Source: Cranoglanis bouderius
Lineage: Eukaryota > Chordata > Actinopteri > Siluriformes > Cranoglanididae
Reading direction: 5' to 3'
Length of the DNA: 64,000 bases
NCBI GenBank assembly: GCA_023630585.1
Contig: CM042552.1
Location: 814,001 to 878,000 of the forward strand
Shown: positions 10,674-19,848 of the stretch, piece by piece
Layout of the letters: the number at the start of each line of letters is the position of its first letter
How positions within the stretch are numbered: position 1 is the first letter of the stretch
Program-made: the position numbers and the translations under genes
The notes under the pieces: model-generated
What the model was told of the DNA's origin: nothing
Databases searched by the model: none
What the model saw: only the letters and a program-made list of their open reading frames with translations

Positions 10674-11489
10674 CTTTCCAGACCTAGAAAGCCAGAAGAG
10701 TAGAATAGAGAGGAATAAGTGTAATATCTCTCTCTGCTGTTAGAGACAGACCTTCTGTAAAATGGCAGGACTATTTACCAATCAATCCTAATCCCTAATC
10801 TTTGGGTTTATCCTGTGGTATATCCCCCTGTAATATCCTCCAATATCAACTCTTTTAGCTTCCATATGTATAAGTATGTTAATGAATACATATTTTTTCT
10901 GGTACACTTTTTTTTTTGGAAAATAGGCTAATTAAATGTTCTTTGTGTTTAACAATCTATAACCTCCTCTGTACCTCTTATAAATTCATATACATATATA
11001 TATATATATATATATAGAATGTAATAAAAGTTCAGCAAATGAAGTCTGAGTCCAGTCTTTTGTAACGACACACCTTCCCTATTATTCACTTTATTTCGTA
11101 AACTATTCATAATAGTTACTAATAAACTTGATTTAACATGAGAAACTGAAAAACATCTGAAACTTTAAGGTGTTACTGAAAATTTTCAGTATTATTATGG
11201 TGCACTGGGTATTTACACACTGAAGTGTGTTGTGCTGCACAAAGCCTCAATTCTGGGTTCTAATTACCTGATTATTATCCATGAACCTAACATTTGCTTT
11301 CATCAATATGCAGATGACACACAGCTCTACGTACCGTATTATACTGTATGCTTAGCATGTGATGAATAAAAGTTTATTGGCTCATTACTTGAGTGTGAAG
11401 AAGACATGAACCACTGAAAGTCTCAGAACCTCCTTGGTATTCGATGTGAACGAAGCGTGTCATTCTCTCTTTTGTATTTTATACAACAT

Positions 11490-11567
11490 GCAGTACTGTG
11501 CAAAAGTTTGAGGCAAACTATTTTTTTTTTTTAGTACAACTTTCTTATAGATTTTGTATGATCAAGT
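11490..11567. mobile_element. Left part of Tc1-like MITE split by the LTR element
   Basis: CAGTACTGTGCAAAAGTTT begins here. The element is interrupted at 11567 and resumes at 17186, ending about 17643. Comparison with the uninterrupted copy at 3769-4300 shows the empty site. Confidence 0.85.
11563..11567. repeat. Target-site duplication CAAGT, left
   Basis: CAAGT directly precedes the TGTTA end of the left LTR. The same five bases follow the right LTR at 17181-17185. The empty site in block A has a single CAAGT near 3832. Confidence 0.95.
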
Positions 11568-12249
11568 TGTTATATCACCGGAAGAAGGCTGGACACAGTT
11601 GCGGTCAAAAATTTCGTCACTTTATTCAGCACACATGTAGAAAGGACACATGATAACAGAAATGCTTTAGGAAGGCTTCGAGACTTCGCAGGTTATCGTG
11701 GCAAAGATTATACAATCTCTCAAATCGTTAGCGCTAGCAGTAAAAACACACAATTAGCAACGAAAAGGAAAAACGGAAAATAAGCACCCAGAACCTTTTA
11801 CATAAATTAGTGGTCAAGACATAAAGTGTGCTAACTACACAGCGCTAACAGAAATCAGACACAAGTGCACGTTAAACTATCACCGAGATGTATAAACAGA
11901 AAGAGGGCTTTAGAGGAAGTCGGAATCCAAGGTACTTAGCTTTGAGGTCAATGCCGTGAGAATCAGTCCAGAATTCAATTGCTCAGTAAGGTAAGATTCG
12001 GGAGAACAAACAATACTTCGCGTCCAACCTGTAACACAAAAGTCCTTAAATAAAGTGCTTGTGAGATAGAAGACAGGTGTGCGGGATTAGAAGGAAGGTG
12101 ATTGTGACCGTGGTATTGTGTGGGTGCTCTGGGTGTTGTAGTCCCTGGCGGCCATGTTTGTAGGCCGCCGAGCTTGCTGGGAAATGTAGTGTGGAGTGTG
12201 TGAAAGAGAGTTCTGGTAATTGAAGTCGCGCTTTTTGCGCGACCTAACA
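11568..12249 (-). repeat. 3' LTR of the retrotransposon (left in this window)
   Basis: 682 bp from TGTTATATCACC to GCGACCTAACA in + orientation. On the minus strand it has a TATA-like TTTATTTAAGG (12044-12054) and GCGAAGTATT (12013-12022) about 30 bases downstream, the inferred RNA start. The gag-pol frame ends inside it, at 12087. A G-rich purine tract on the minus strand (12250-12265) directly precedes it. Confidence 0.93.
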
Positions 12250-15200
12250 GAGCCCCCCGCCCCCAAAGGGCTTACTCCGGGAGCCTCTCCTTGCCTGGGT
12301 CGACCTCTGGGTCTAGGTTTTGGGTATTCTGGATGGATGCGGTGAAATTCGTCCACCATTTCAGGGTCCAGCATGTCCTTAGCCGCCACCCAGCTCTGTT
12401 CCTCGGGCCCGTACCCCTCCCAATCAATGAGGTACTGAAGTTTTCCTTGACGTCGCCGGGATTTTAGAATCTGACGAATCTGATAGGCCGGTTGTCCGTC
12501 AACTTCCTGTGGGGGAGGTGGATTAGAAGGGTTTTGAGAGGTGAGGATGCCTGTGTGGAAGGGTTTCAGAAGAGAAATGTGAAACGATGGGGCAATGCGC
12601 CAATGTTTGGGGATGGCTAGTCTGTAGGTTACCTCATTGATGGGTCTGATGATTTTGAAAGGACCGAGATAACGAGGACAGAGCTTCTGGCAGGCATGTC
12701 TGAGGTGCAAGTTTTGGGTGGAGAGCCATACCCGTTCACCGGGTTGGTAGCGTGGTGATACCTGTCGGTGGCGATCCGCCTGGGCTTTTGATTTGGAGGC
12801 TGCTTGTCTTAGTTTTCTATGGGTGCTTGCCCAGACCTGTTCACTGCGGTCAAACCATTCGTTTACGGCTGGTGCGTCCGTGGCTGTGGCGTCCCACGGA
12901 AACAAAGGGGGCTGATATCCTAGCACGCATTGGAATGGGGTCAGGTTAGTGGCGGAATGGCGGAGTGAGTTCTGGGCGTATTCCACCCATGGCAGGAAGC
13001 GGGTCCAATCAGAGGGATTTTTGTGACAAAACGAACGAAGCATCCTCCCGACTTCTTGGTTTACCCGTTCCACTTGCCCGTTGGATTCAGGGTGGTATCC
13101 CGATGTAAGACTCACATTAACTCCCAATTTACCCATAAAACCGGACCATACGCGAGATATAAACTGCGGTCCCCGATCACTAACTATGTCTCCGGGGATC
13201 CCAAAATAACAAAAGACGTGTGTGAATATCAGTTCTGCTGTGTGGAAAGCTGATGGTAGATTGGGCAAGGAAACTAGACGGAGGGATTTGGAGAACCGAT
13301 CTAAAATAACAAAAATGGTGGTGTGACCCAGAGAATTGGGGAGGTCAGTGATGAAATCTACTGCGAGATGTGACCAGGGTCGTTGAGGAGTGGGTAGTGG
13401 CATGAGTTGGCCAGCAGGGAAGGTTCTGGGTACCTTAGTTTGGGTGCAGATGTCACAGGACTTGACCGCCTGTTGTATTTCTCGGGCCATATTGGGCCAC
13501 CAGTACTTGGGGGATAAAAGGTGGTAGATGCGTAGGGAACCGGGGTGAGCAGTACTGGGAACCGTGTGAGCCCATTTTATTAACCGGGTCCTATAGGTAG
13601 GAGGGACAAACAATTTTGTGGGAGGACAAGCCGAAGGTACGTACTTACGTGGGAATTTGTGGAGTAAGTGGTCAAATTCCCAGTGCACATTACCGACAAA
13701 ACAGGAGGAAGGTAGGATGTGGTCTGGTTGTGAAGGTTGTGAATCCCTAGTGTGGAGACAGGAAAGGGCGTCCGCCTTGTGGTTTTTAGACCCGGGGCGG
13801 TAAGAAAGGGTAAACTGAAATCGTGCAAAGAATAGAGACCAACGTGCTTGGCGAGGGTTTAGTCGTTTGGCGGTGTGCAGATATTCTAAATTCTTGTGAT
13901 CTGTGAAAATGGTAAACGGGTGTTCTGCCCCCTCTAGCCAGTGTCGCCACTCCTCCAAAGCTAATTTTATCGCTAGCAGTTCACGATCTCCCACGTCATA
14001 ATTTTGCTCTGCCGACGATAATTTTTTAGAAAAGAAGGCGACGGGGTGAAGTTTTGGTTTTTCCCCTAGACGTTGGGATAATACGGCCCCCACCCCTGCC
14101 TCAGAGGCATCTACTTCTACTACGAAGGGACGAGAAGGATCTGGATGCTTGAGGATTGGAGCCGTGGTGAAAGCCGTTTTGAGTCTGGAAAATGCCCGCT
14201 CGGCCTCGTGGTTCCAAACCAGACGGTGAGGACCGCCCCGCAACAGAGCAGTAAGGGGTAGGGCAATAGAACTAAAACCCCGGATAAAGCGTCTGTAAAA
14301 GTTGGAAAAACCCAAGAAACTTTGGAGCTCCTTTATGGTAGTAGGAGTGGGCCATTGTGTTACCGCCATGACCTTACTCTTGTCCATGGCCACTTCTTCG
14401 GGGCTAATGACGTAACCCAGGAAGGTCGTAGTGTTCTTGTGGAACTCACACTTTTCTGCCTTTACATAGAGTCCATTTTCCAATAGGCGTGTGAGAACCT
14501 GGCGTACCTGAGACACGTGGGCTTTGTAGTTGGGGGAGTAAATCAAAATGTCGTCAATATAGGCCACCACGAATTTTCCTAACATGTCCCTCAGCACGTC
14601 ATTGATTAGGCATTGGAATACTGAGGGCGTGTTAGTCAGCCCATACGGCATTACGAGGTATTCGTAGTGACCTGTTGTTGTACTGAAAGCGGTTTTCCAC
14701 TCATCCCCTTCCCGGATATGCACCAAGTTGTACGCGCTACGTAGGACCAACTTGGTGAAATATCGGGCTTCACGCAGTTGTTCTAAGGCGGAAGGGACGA
14801 GTGGAAGGGGGTAAGGATACTTCACCGAGGCGCGGTTGAGCCCTCGGTAATCAATGCATGGACGAAGGCCCCCTCCCTTCTTGGCCACAAAAAAGAAGCT
14901 GGCTGCTGCCGGGGAAGTGGAGTGACGAATATATCCCTGTTGGAGAGCCTCCTGAATGTATTCGGACATGGCTTTATGTTCTGCTTGGGACAAGGGATAT
15001 ATATGTCCATGTGGCGGAGTCATACCTGGCAGGAGGTCTATGGAACAGTCATATGAACGATGAGGTGGAAGACCACTAGCCCTGAGTTTACTAAATACCT
15101 CTTTTAGGTCGCTATATTCGTCGGGTATACAGACGGTGGGTGCGTTTTCAGGGCTTTCAACGGATGTGGTTGCCACAGTGAGTGATAGGGTGTTTAGGCA

Positions 15201-16481
15201 TTGTTGGTGACAGAAGGGTGACCAGCTGAGTATTTGCTGGTTTGTCCAAGAGATGTGAGGGTTATGCTTTCTCATCCACGGTAAGCCCAAGACCACGGGG
15301 TATTGGGTAGACTTGGTAATCCAGAAGGATATTTCTTCATGGTGGAGCGCGCTGACACGAAGCCCCAGGGTGTGTGTGTAGCGGGTGATGTCTCCGATGG
15401 GTGTACCATCGATGGCCTGAATTTTAAACGGTTGTGGTAGGGGACGAGTGTCTAGGTCAAGCTGACACACTATCTCCTCATCGATGAAGTTGCCCGCTGC
15501 CCCGGAGTCAAGCATGGCTGTAACGAGAGTGCAGGCACCTGAATGTTCAAGGTAGACAGGTAGAGTAAAAGAACATGAAACAACATCAGGAATCTGACTC
15601 ACCGGGGTTGAACAGGTGCGTTGTCCGCCCCTCGTCGAAGTTATGCTTGTGGGGCGGACAGGGCAGGAATGAAGGAGGTGATCAGCTTGGCCACAGTAGA
15701 GACATAGATTCTCTCGGCGTCTCCTTTCTTTCTCGTCGGGGTCCAGTTTTACATGACCGATCTGCATGGGTTCGTCGCTAGCGGGGAGTCGGGTTGATTC
15801 GGGGTGCTGAGATGAATGCTTACGGCTGTAAAGAAGTTGATCGAGGCGAATGGCGAGATCAATCAACGAATCTAGGTTAAGAGGCTCATCACGGCAGGCC
15901 ATCTCAGTGACGATGGCGGGATTGAGGCCCTGACGGAAGACAGCTTTTAACGCCACGTCATTCCAGCCGCTACCCGCAGCGATAGTCCGGAATTCTAAAG
16001 CGTATTCCGCCACTCGAAGTGAGCCTTGCCTCAGTGTTAGGAGCCGTTCCCCGACCTCCTGGTGATCGGGGGCGTGGTCAAACACCCGCCGGAACATGAA
16101 GACAAAGGTGTCATAGGAAGCAACCGTTTCTCCCCCTCGTTCCCGTACTGCCGCCGCCCACTTTAATGCCTTGCCTGTTAATAAGGAGATGAATCGCGCC
16201 ACTTTCTCATGATCCCCCATTTCCCCACAACAGTCAAAGTATAAGGAGCATTGTAAGATGAAACCCTTACATAATCCAGTGTCACCGTTGTACTTATCGG
16301 GTACGGGCATAGGCAGCCGAGGTGTGGAAAAGGAGGTGGGCGCGGCGCGCTGCGTTGCTGTAGCCGCGACTTGAGAGAGAAGTTGAAGATTCTGATCCAT
16401 TTCTCCCAAGCGTTGTTGTTGCGCGTTGATAATTTGACCGTGCGCTGCGATTGCTTGACGAATTTCCTCCGCTGCGTCCAT
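12087..16481 (-). CDS. Gag-pol polyprotein of Tf1/sushi-like retrotransposon
   Basis: One uninterrupted 1464-residue frame. In order: Gag with a CCHC knuckle near residue 256 (CLYCGQADHLLHSC); aspartic protease near 325 (MLDSGAAGNFID); reverse transcriptase with VAYIDDILIY near 642; RNase H near 790-865 (VEVDASEAG, then FTDHKNLEYL); integrase with an HHCC zinc region ending CDICTQTK near 1010 and catalytic residues near 1042 (AVDFITD), 1100 (VSDRGPQFI) and 1140 (NGQVERVNQE); a GPF-type segment (YLGPFKI); and a chromodomain near 1345-1385 (YLIDWEGYGPEEQSWV). The start Met lies 18 bases after the LTR boundary. No Gag stop or frameshift separates Gag from Pol. The last 54 codons run into the 3' LTR, which is unusual. 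All catalytic motifs are present, so activity is plausible but not shown. Confidence 0.93.
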   Translation of the reverse strand: MDAAEEIRQAIAAHGQIINAQQQRLGEMDQNLQLLSQVAATATQRAAPTSFSTPRLPMPVPDKYNGDTGLCKGFILQCSLYFDCCGEMGDHEKVARFISLLTGKALKWAAAVRERGGETVASYDTFVFMFRRVFDHAPDHQEVGERLLTLRQGSLRVAEYALEFRTIAAGSGWNDVALKAVFRQGLNPAIVTEMACRDEPLNLDSLIDLAIRLDQLLYSRKHSSQHPESTRLPASDEPMQIGHVKLDPDEKERRRRENLCLYCGQADHLLHSCPVRPTSITSTRGGQRTCSTPVSQIPDVVSCSFTLPVYLEHSGACTLVTAMLDSGAAGNFIDEEIVCQLDLDTRPLPQPFKIQAIDGTPIGDITRYTHTLGLRVSALHHEEISFWITKSTQYPVVLGLPWMRKHNPHISWTNQQILSWSPFCHQQCLNTLSLTVATTSVESPENAPTVCIPDEYSDLKEVFSKLRASGLPPHRSYDCSIDLLPGMTPPHGHIYPLSQAEHKAMSEYIQEALQQGYIRHSTSPAAASFFFVAKKGGGLRPCIDYRGLNRASVKYPYPLPLVPSALEQLREARYFTKLVLRSAYNLVHIREGDEWKTAFSTTTGHYEYLVMPYGLTNTPSVFQCLINDVLRDMLGKFVVAYIDDILIYSPNYKAHVSQVRQVLTRLLENGLYVKAEKCEFHKNTTTFLGYVISPEEVAMDKSKVMAVTQWPTPTTIKELQSFLGFSNFYRRFIRGFSSIALPLTALLRGGPHRLVWNHEAERAFSRLKTAFTTAPILKHPDPSRPFVVEVDASEAGVGAVLSQRLGEKPKLHPVAFFSKKLSSAEQNYDVGDRELLAIKLALEEWRHWLEGAEHPFTIFTDHKNLEYLHTAKRLNPRQARWSLFFARFQFTLSYRPGSKNHKADALSCLHTRDSQPSQPDHILPSSCFVGNVHWEFDHLLHKFPRKYVPSACPPTKLFVPPTYRTRLIKWAHTVPSTAHPGSLRIYHLLSPKYWWPNMAREIQQAVKSCDICTQTKVPRTFPAGQLMPLPTPQRPWSHLAVDFITDLPNSLGHTTIFVILDRFSKSLRLVSLPNLPSAFHTAELIFTHVFCYFGIPGDIVSDRGPQFISRVWSGFMGKLGVNVSLTSGYHPESNGQVERVNQEVGRMLRSFCHKNPSDWTRFLPWVEYAQNSLRHSATNLTPFQCVLGYQPPLFPWDATATDAPAVNEWFDRSEQVWASTHRKLRQAASKSKAQADRHRQVSPRYQPGERVWLSTQNLHLRHACQKLCPRYLGPFKIIRPINEVTYRLAIPKHWRIAPSFHISLLKPFHTGILTSQNPSNPPPPQEVDGQPAYQIRQILKSRRRQGKLQYLIDWEGYGPEEQSWVAAKDMLDPEMVDEFHRIHPEYPKPRPRGRPRQGEAPGVSPLGAGGSVRSRKKRDFNYQNSLSHTPHYISQQARRPTNMAARDYNTQSTHTIPRSQSPSF

Positions 16482-16487
16482 GTCGAG

Positions 16488-16497
16488 GCGAAGTATT
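16488..16497 (-). promoter_or_regulatory. Primer-binding site complementary to the element's own RNA start
   Basis: The minus strand next to the 5' LTR reads AATACTTCGC. It is exactly complementary to GCGAAGTATT in the LTR (minus strand, 12013-12022 and 16944-16953), which lies about 30 bases after a TATA-like box. No tRNA 3'-end match starting TGG is present at the LTR border. Self-priming is established for the Tf1/sushi group; its use here is inferred. Confidence 0.8.
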
Positions 16498-16498
16498 C

Positions 16499-17180
16499 TG
16501 TTATATCACCGGAAGAAGGCTGGACACAGTTGCGGTCAAAAATTTCGTCACTTTATTCAGCACACATGTAGAAAGGACACAGGATAACAGAAATGCTTTA
16601 GGAAGGCTTCGAGACTTCGCAGGTTATCGTGGCAAAGATTATACAATCTCTCAAATCGTTAGCGCTAGCAGTAAAAACACACAATTAGCAACGAAAAGGA
16701 AAAACGGAAAATAAGCACCCAGAACCTTTTACATAAATTAGTGGTCAAGACATAAAGTGTGCTAACTACACAGCGCTAACAGAAATCAGACACAAGTGCA
16801 CGTTAAACTATCACCGAGATGTATAAACAGAAAGAGGGCTTTAGAGGAAGTCGGAATCCAAGGTACTTAGCTTTGAGGTCAATGCCGTGAGAATCAGTCC
16901 AGAATTCAATTGCTCAGTAAGGTAAGATTCGGGAGAACAAACAATACTTCGCGTCCAACCTGTAACACAAAAGTCCTTAAATAAAGTGCTTGTGAGATAG
17001 AAGACAGGTGTGCGGGATTAGAAGGAAGGTGATTGTGACCGTGGTAGTGTGTGGGTGCTCTGGGTGTTGTAGTCCCTGGCGGCCATGTTTGTAGGCCGCC
17101 GAGCTTGCTGGGAAATGTAGTGTGGAGTGTGTGAATGAGAGTTCTGGTAATTGAAGTCGCGCTTTTTGCGCGACCTAACA
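16499..17180 (-). repeat. 5' LTR of the retrotransposon (right in this window)
   Basis: 682 bp, same limits and motifs as the left LTR. It is upstream of gag on the minus strand, so it holds the promoter: TTTATTTAAGG near 16975-16985 and the RNA start near GCGAAGTATT at 16944-16953. Confidence 0.93.
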
Positions 17181-17185
17181 CAAGT

Positions 17186-17643
17186 CAGTACAAAAAACAT
17201 TTTAGATTCCCAAACATTAGTTTTCTAGCACAAAATTAAATGTTACAGAAAAATGTTTGTATGTCATTAAAGAAAGCAGCATATTACATAAGAGACACTT
17301 TTCAGACAGTAAACACAATGAAGGCTGCTGGGTTTCACTGCAGAAATAAGAAGCGAGTGCGAAAGTCAAAGTGTCCAGAAGAACTGTGTCTGGTTCTGCA
17401 AGATGCTCAATAAAACTTACCAGCTCATTTCCTTATAAAACTGCACACATTGTACCAGAGACTACTGTTTTTATTTTTATTTTTTTGTCACACCAAATAT
17501 TGACTTTGTTTCATTTACTGCTGTTTACTGCTCTTTACTGTATTTTTTTTAAAATGTAGAAACATTTAATTTCATTATTTTGAAGGCATCTTTGCTCTAC
17601 AGCATTTCTTTGCATGTGTCTAAAACTTTTGGACAGTACTGTA
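17186..17643. mobile_element. Right part of Tc1-like MITE split by the LTR element
   Basis: Continues the MITE from the CAAGT duplication to the inverted end ACAGTACTGTATG. It matches 3833-4300. Confidence 0.85.
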
Positions 17644-18720
17644 TGTTGATATTTACATTTTACACCGAGCTTTTATACTTTTAATAAAAAGAACAATTTG
17701 TTAACATCAGTCTACATACAGGAACGATTTGGCAGAAAATGTGAACATTATTCAGTACACTGGCAAGCAGGCAGCTAGTTGGACTGGTCCTGTATGATTG
17801 AGATAGTTATGATAAAGGATTTATGGGAAAAAACATACTCATTTCCTCATGCTTGAGGAGTTTGTGGTTGTAGATTTGTTTTTTTGTTTTTTATTGTTTT
17901 GTACAATACACTATAATTATTTTTGAATGATCAGATTTTCAGTTATAAAACTCATAAGCACACAAGAGTCCAATTCCCTCTCTCACTCTCACACCATCTC
18001 CAATATTTAACTTTCCCAAATACCTGGAATATTTGTACTTCTGTGAATCATGAGGAATGAGGGATAGCACCATGGACAGCAACGAGAGTAAAAGTTACTA
18101 TCAGCGTATCATGTTAAAGTGTCTGGATTGATTGAATCACATTAAATGTAACTGAGATAAGGTTTTCTCAGTCAGTGATAAACAAATACTCACACAGTGT
18201 TAATCAACATTCAATCATCACAAACAACAACATTGAAAAGACAATGAACTCACGGTTCACTGATGACATTTAAAAAATCCTGTCAAACACCATGACACCT
18301 GAGACAGGATCTAAAAATTGTTGTTGCAGAGGTTGGTGTTTGTCACAACATATTAATACATCAATTAATAATTTATCTATCCTTACAGCATGAATATAAA
18401 TAAACCATAGAACCTTTAACATGTCTTCACTTTGTCCCTCTGTGAAAAACCTTAACATGCAGGGTTTACTTTCCTGAGTGGGTTTAAAGTAAAACCACTT
18501 GAAGAGGCTAAACAAGCATTTTTAACAAAGCAGAATTATCTATGATTTGGTCCTCAGTAGATTATTTTGTTATAATAATCTAATGTATGCAAAAAAAAAA
18601 AACACATAGAAGATTAAAGTTGGCTGATTCGCAGAAAACCTTGAACCCAACAGTCACTGCTGATGTCTTCAAATAAAACTGAAGGAACTCAATGTACTTT
18701 AGTACTTTTTTATTTTCGGT
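17644..18720. other. Gene-free tail of block B and spacer before copy C
   Basis: Up to 18301 this repeats block A. From 18302 the sequence is unique to this site. No gene-like frame or recognisable element was seen, apart from an A-run at 18591-18602. Confidence 0.6.
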
Positions 18721-18778
18721 ACTGAATTTATGTACATTTGGATTATAATATAGTGAATAAAATATGATTTGGCCATTG

Positions 18779-18816
18779 GGAATTTAGTGCATATAGTGCA
18801 TAGAGAACAAATTTAG
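18779..18816 (+). promoter_or_regulatory. Conserved distal upstream block of MFAP4-C
   Basis: The sequence around TTTAGTGCATATAGTGCAT and GAGAACAAATTTAGAC also occurs upstream of A (26-60), B (7870-7905) and, degraded, E (37550-37575). Conservation outside any repeat suggests an ancestral regulatory segment. No specific factor is assigned. Confidence 0.45.
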
Positions 18817-18997
18817 ACAGATGAAGTCTTCATGAGAGGGAGTTTTGGTGTTAATAAGCAAGAACTTCCTGACGGGAAAAAAATCATAACAGTAAAGACA
18901 ATAAAGTTATGTCTCATTAAAACAATGCCGCCAAACAACCTGACACTGCATTCTGCCGTTCCTCCTGACAGACTAATCATCTAAAACATCTGGAAAT

Positions 18998-19027
18998 TTG
19001 CCAAAATTATAAGAGCTGGTATAAAAG
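18998..19027 (+). promoter_or_regulatory. Core promoter of MFAP4-C
   Basis: TTGCCAAAAT (18998-19007) and TATAAAAG (19020-19027) are spaced 22 bp apart. Noncoding exon 1 ends at 19087 with a GTGAGT donor. The octamer of copies A, B and D is absent. Confidence 0.65.
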
Positions 19028-19197
19028 TGAAGCGGAGAATGCTGCTCAAAATAAAACTCTCCGTAGCCGACTAAGACAATAATACAGGTGAGTGTTTATT
19101 CATTTTATCGTAAGAGTGAGTCCTTTATCTGAGCAGAAAAAGTGTAGCGTCAACAAATGAAACTCAGTTGAAGTGTTTTAACGATGGTATTGAATTG

Positions 19198-19199
<2 letters not shown>

Positions 19200-19289
<90 letters not shown>

Positions 19290-19310
19290 GTGCGTGTGTG
19301 TGTGTGTGTG

Positions 19311-19384
<74 letters not shown>

Positions 19385-19410
19385 CATACACACACATATA
19401 CACACATATA
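19200..19410. repeat. (AT)n, (GT)n, (AT)n compound microsatellite in MFAP4-C intron 1
   Basis: Two long AT runs (19200-19287 and 19314-19380) flank a short GT run, with CATA/CACA repeats to about 19440. Any open frames here are repeat artefacts. Confidence 0.95.
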
Positions 19411-19848
19411 CACACATATATATATGCATATATACACACATGCACACATTCTAACCATTGTAAAATATTTCAACTGAGTTTCATTAGCAACTTAAGTTGT
19501 ATTAATATTTACTTTTGGAAAGTTCTCATATTCAGAGTCGAGTTACGGAGCTACTTAAGTTGATTTTCTGCGCTCCCCATTCAGATTATTAAAACCACAT
19601 GTGTGTAGTTCAGACTTTTTGTGGACTCTCTTGTACCTCTCACATAACTTCTGAACAGTGTTTGTGTTTAAGTCTGAGGTCTGAATACCAGTGTGCACAA
19701 TTTCAATATTAAATTCTCACTGTGCAATTAATTCAACCCTGAATACGACCCTACAGGTTGAAAAAAAAAGGTGCCTAAATATTCAAATAAAAAATAATAA
19801 TAATCTTTTATCTTTTTTAACTTGATAGACGAAACAATCCTCGCAGAT

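Larger units (their letters stand above)
11568..17180 (-). mobile_element. Complete Ty3/gypsy LTR retrotransposon, Tf1/sushi-like chromovirus
   Basis: A 5613-bp element is bounded by 682-bp direct LTRs starting TGTTA and ending TAACA, flanked by 5-bp duplications CAAGT. It is read on the minus strand. I found three mismatches between the LTRs (11651/16582, 12116/17047, 12205/17136), so insertion is recent. Inside is one open gag-pol frame with an integrase followed by a chromodomain. The primer site is complementary to the start of R instead of matching a tRNA, as in the Tf1/sushi group. It sits inside an older MITE. Confidence 0.95.
7845..18301. repeat. Segmental duplication, block B (pairs with 1-4957)
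   Basis: It matches block A from AAACTGAATTTATGTACATT to the shared tail near 18301. The difference in length comes from the 5.6-kb LTR retrotransposon at 11568-17180 and from microsatellites. It contains MFAP4-B. Confidence 0.9.

Noticed and set aside
19150..19477. Several overlapping Tyr-Ile repeat frames on both strands
   Set aside because: Translations of (AT)n and (GT)n microsatellites in intron 1 of copy C.
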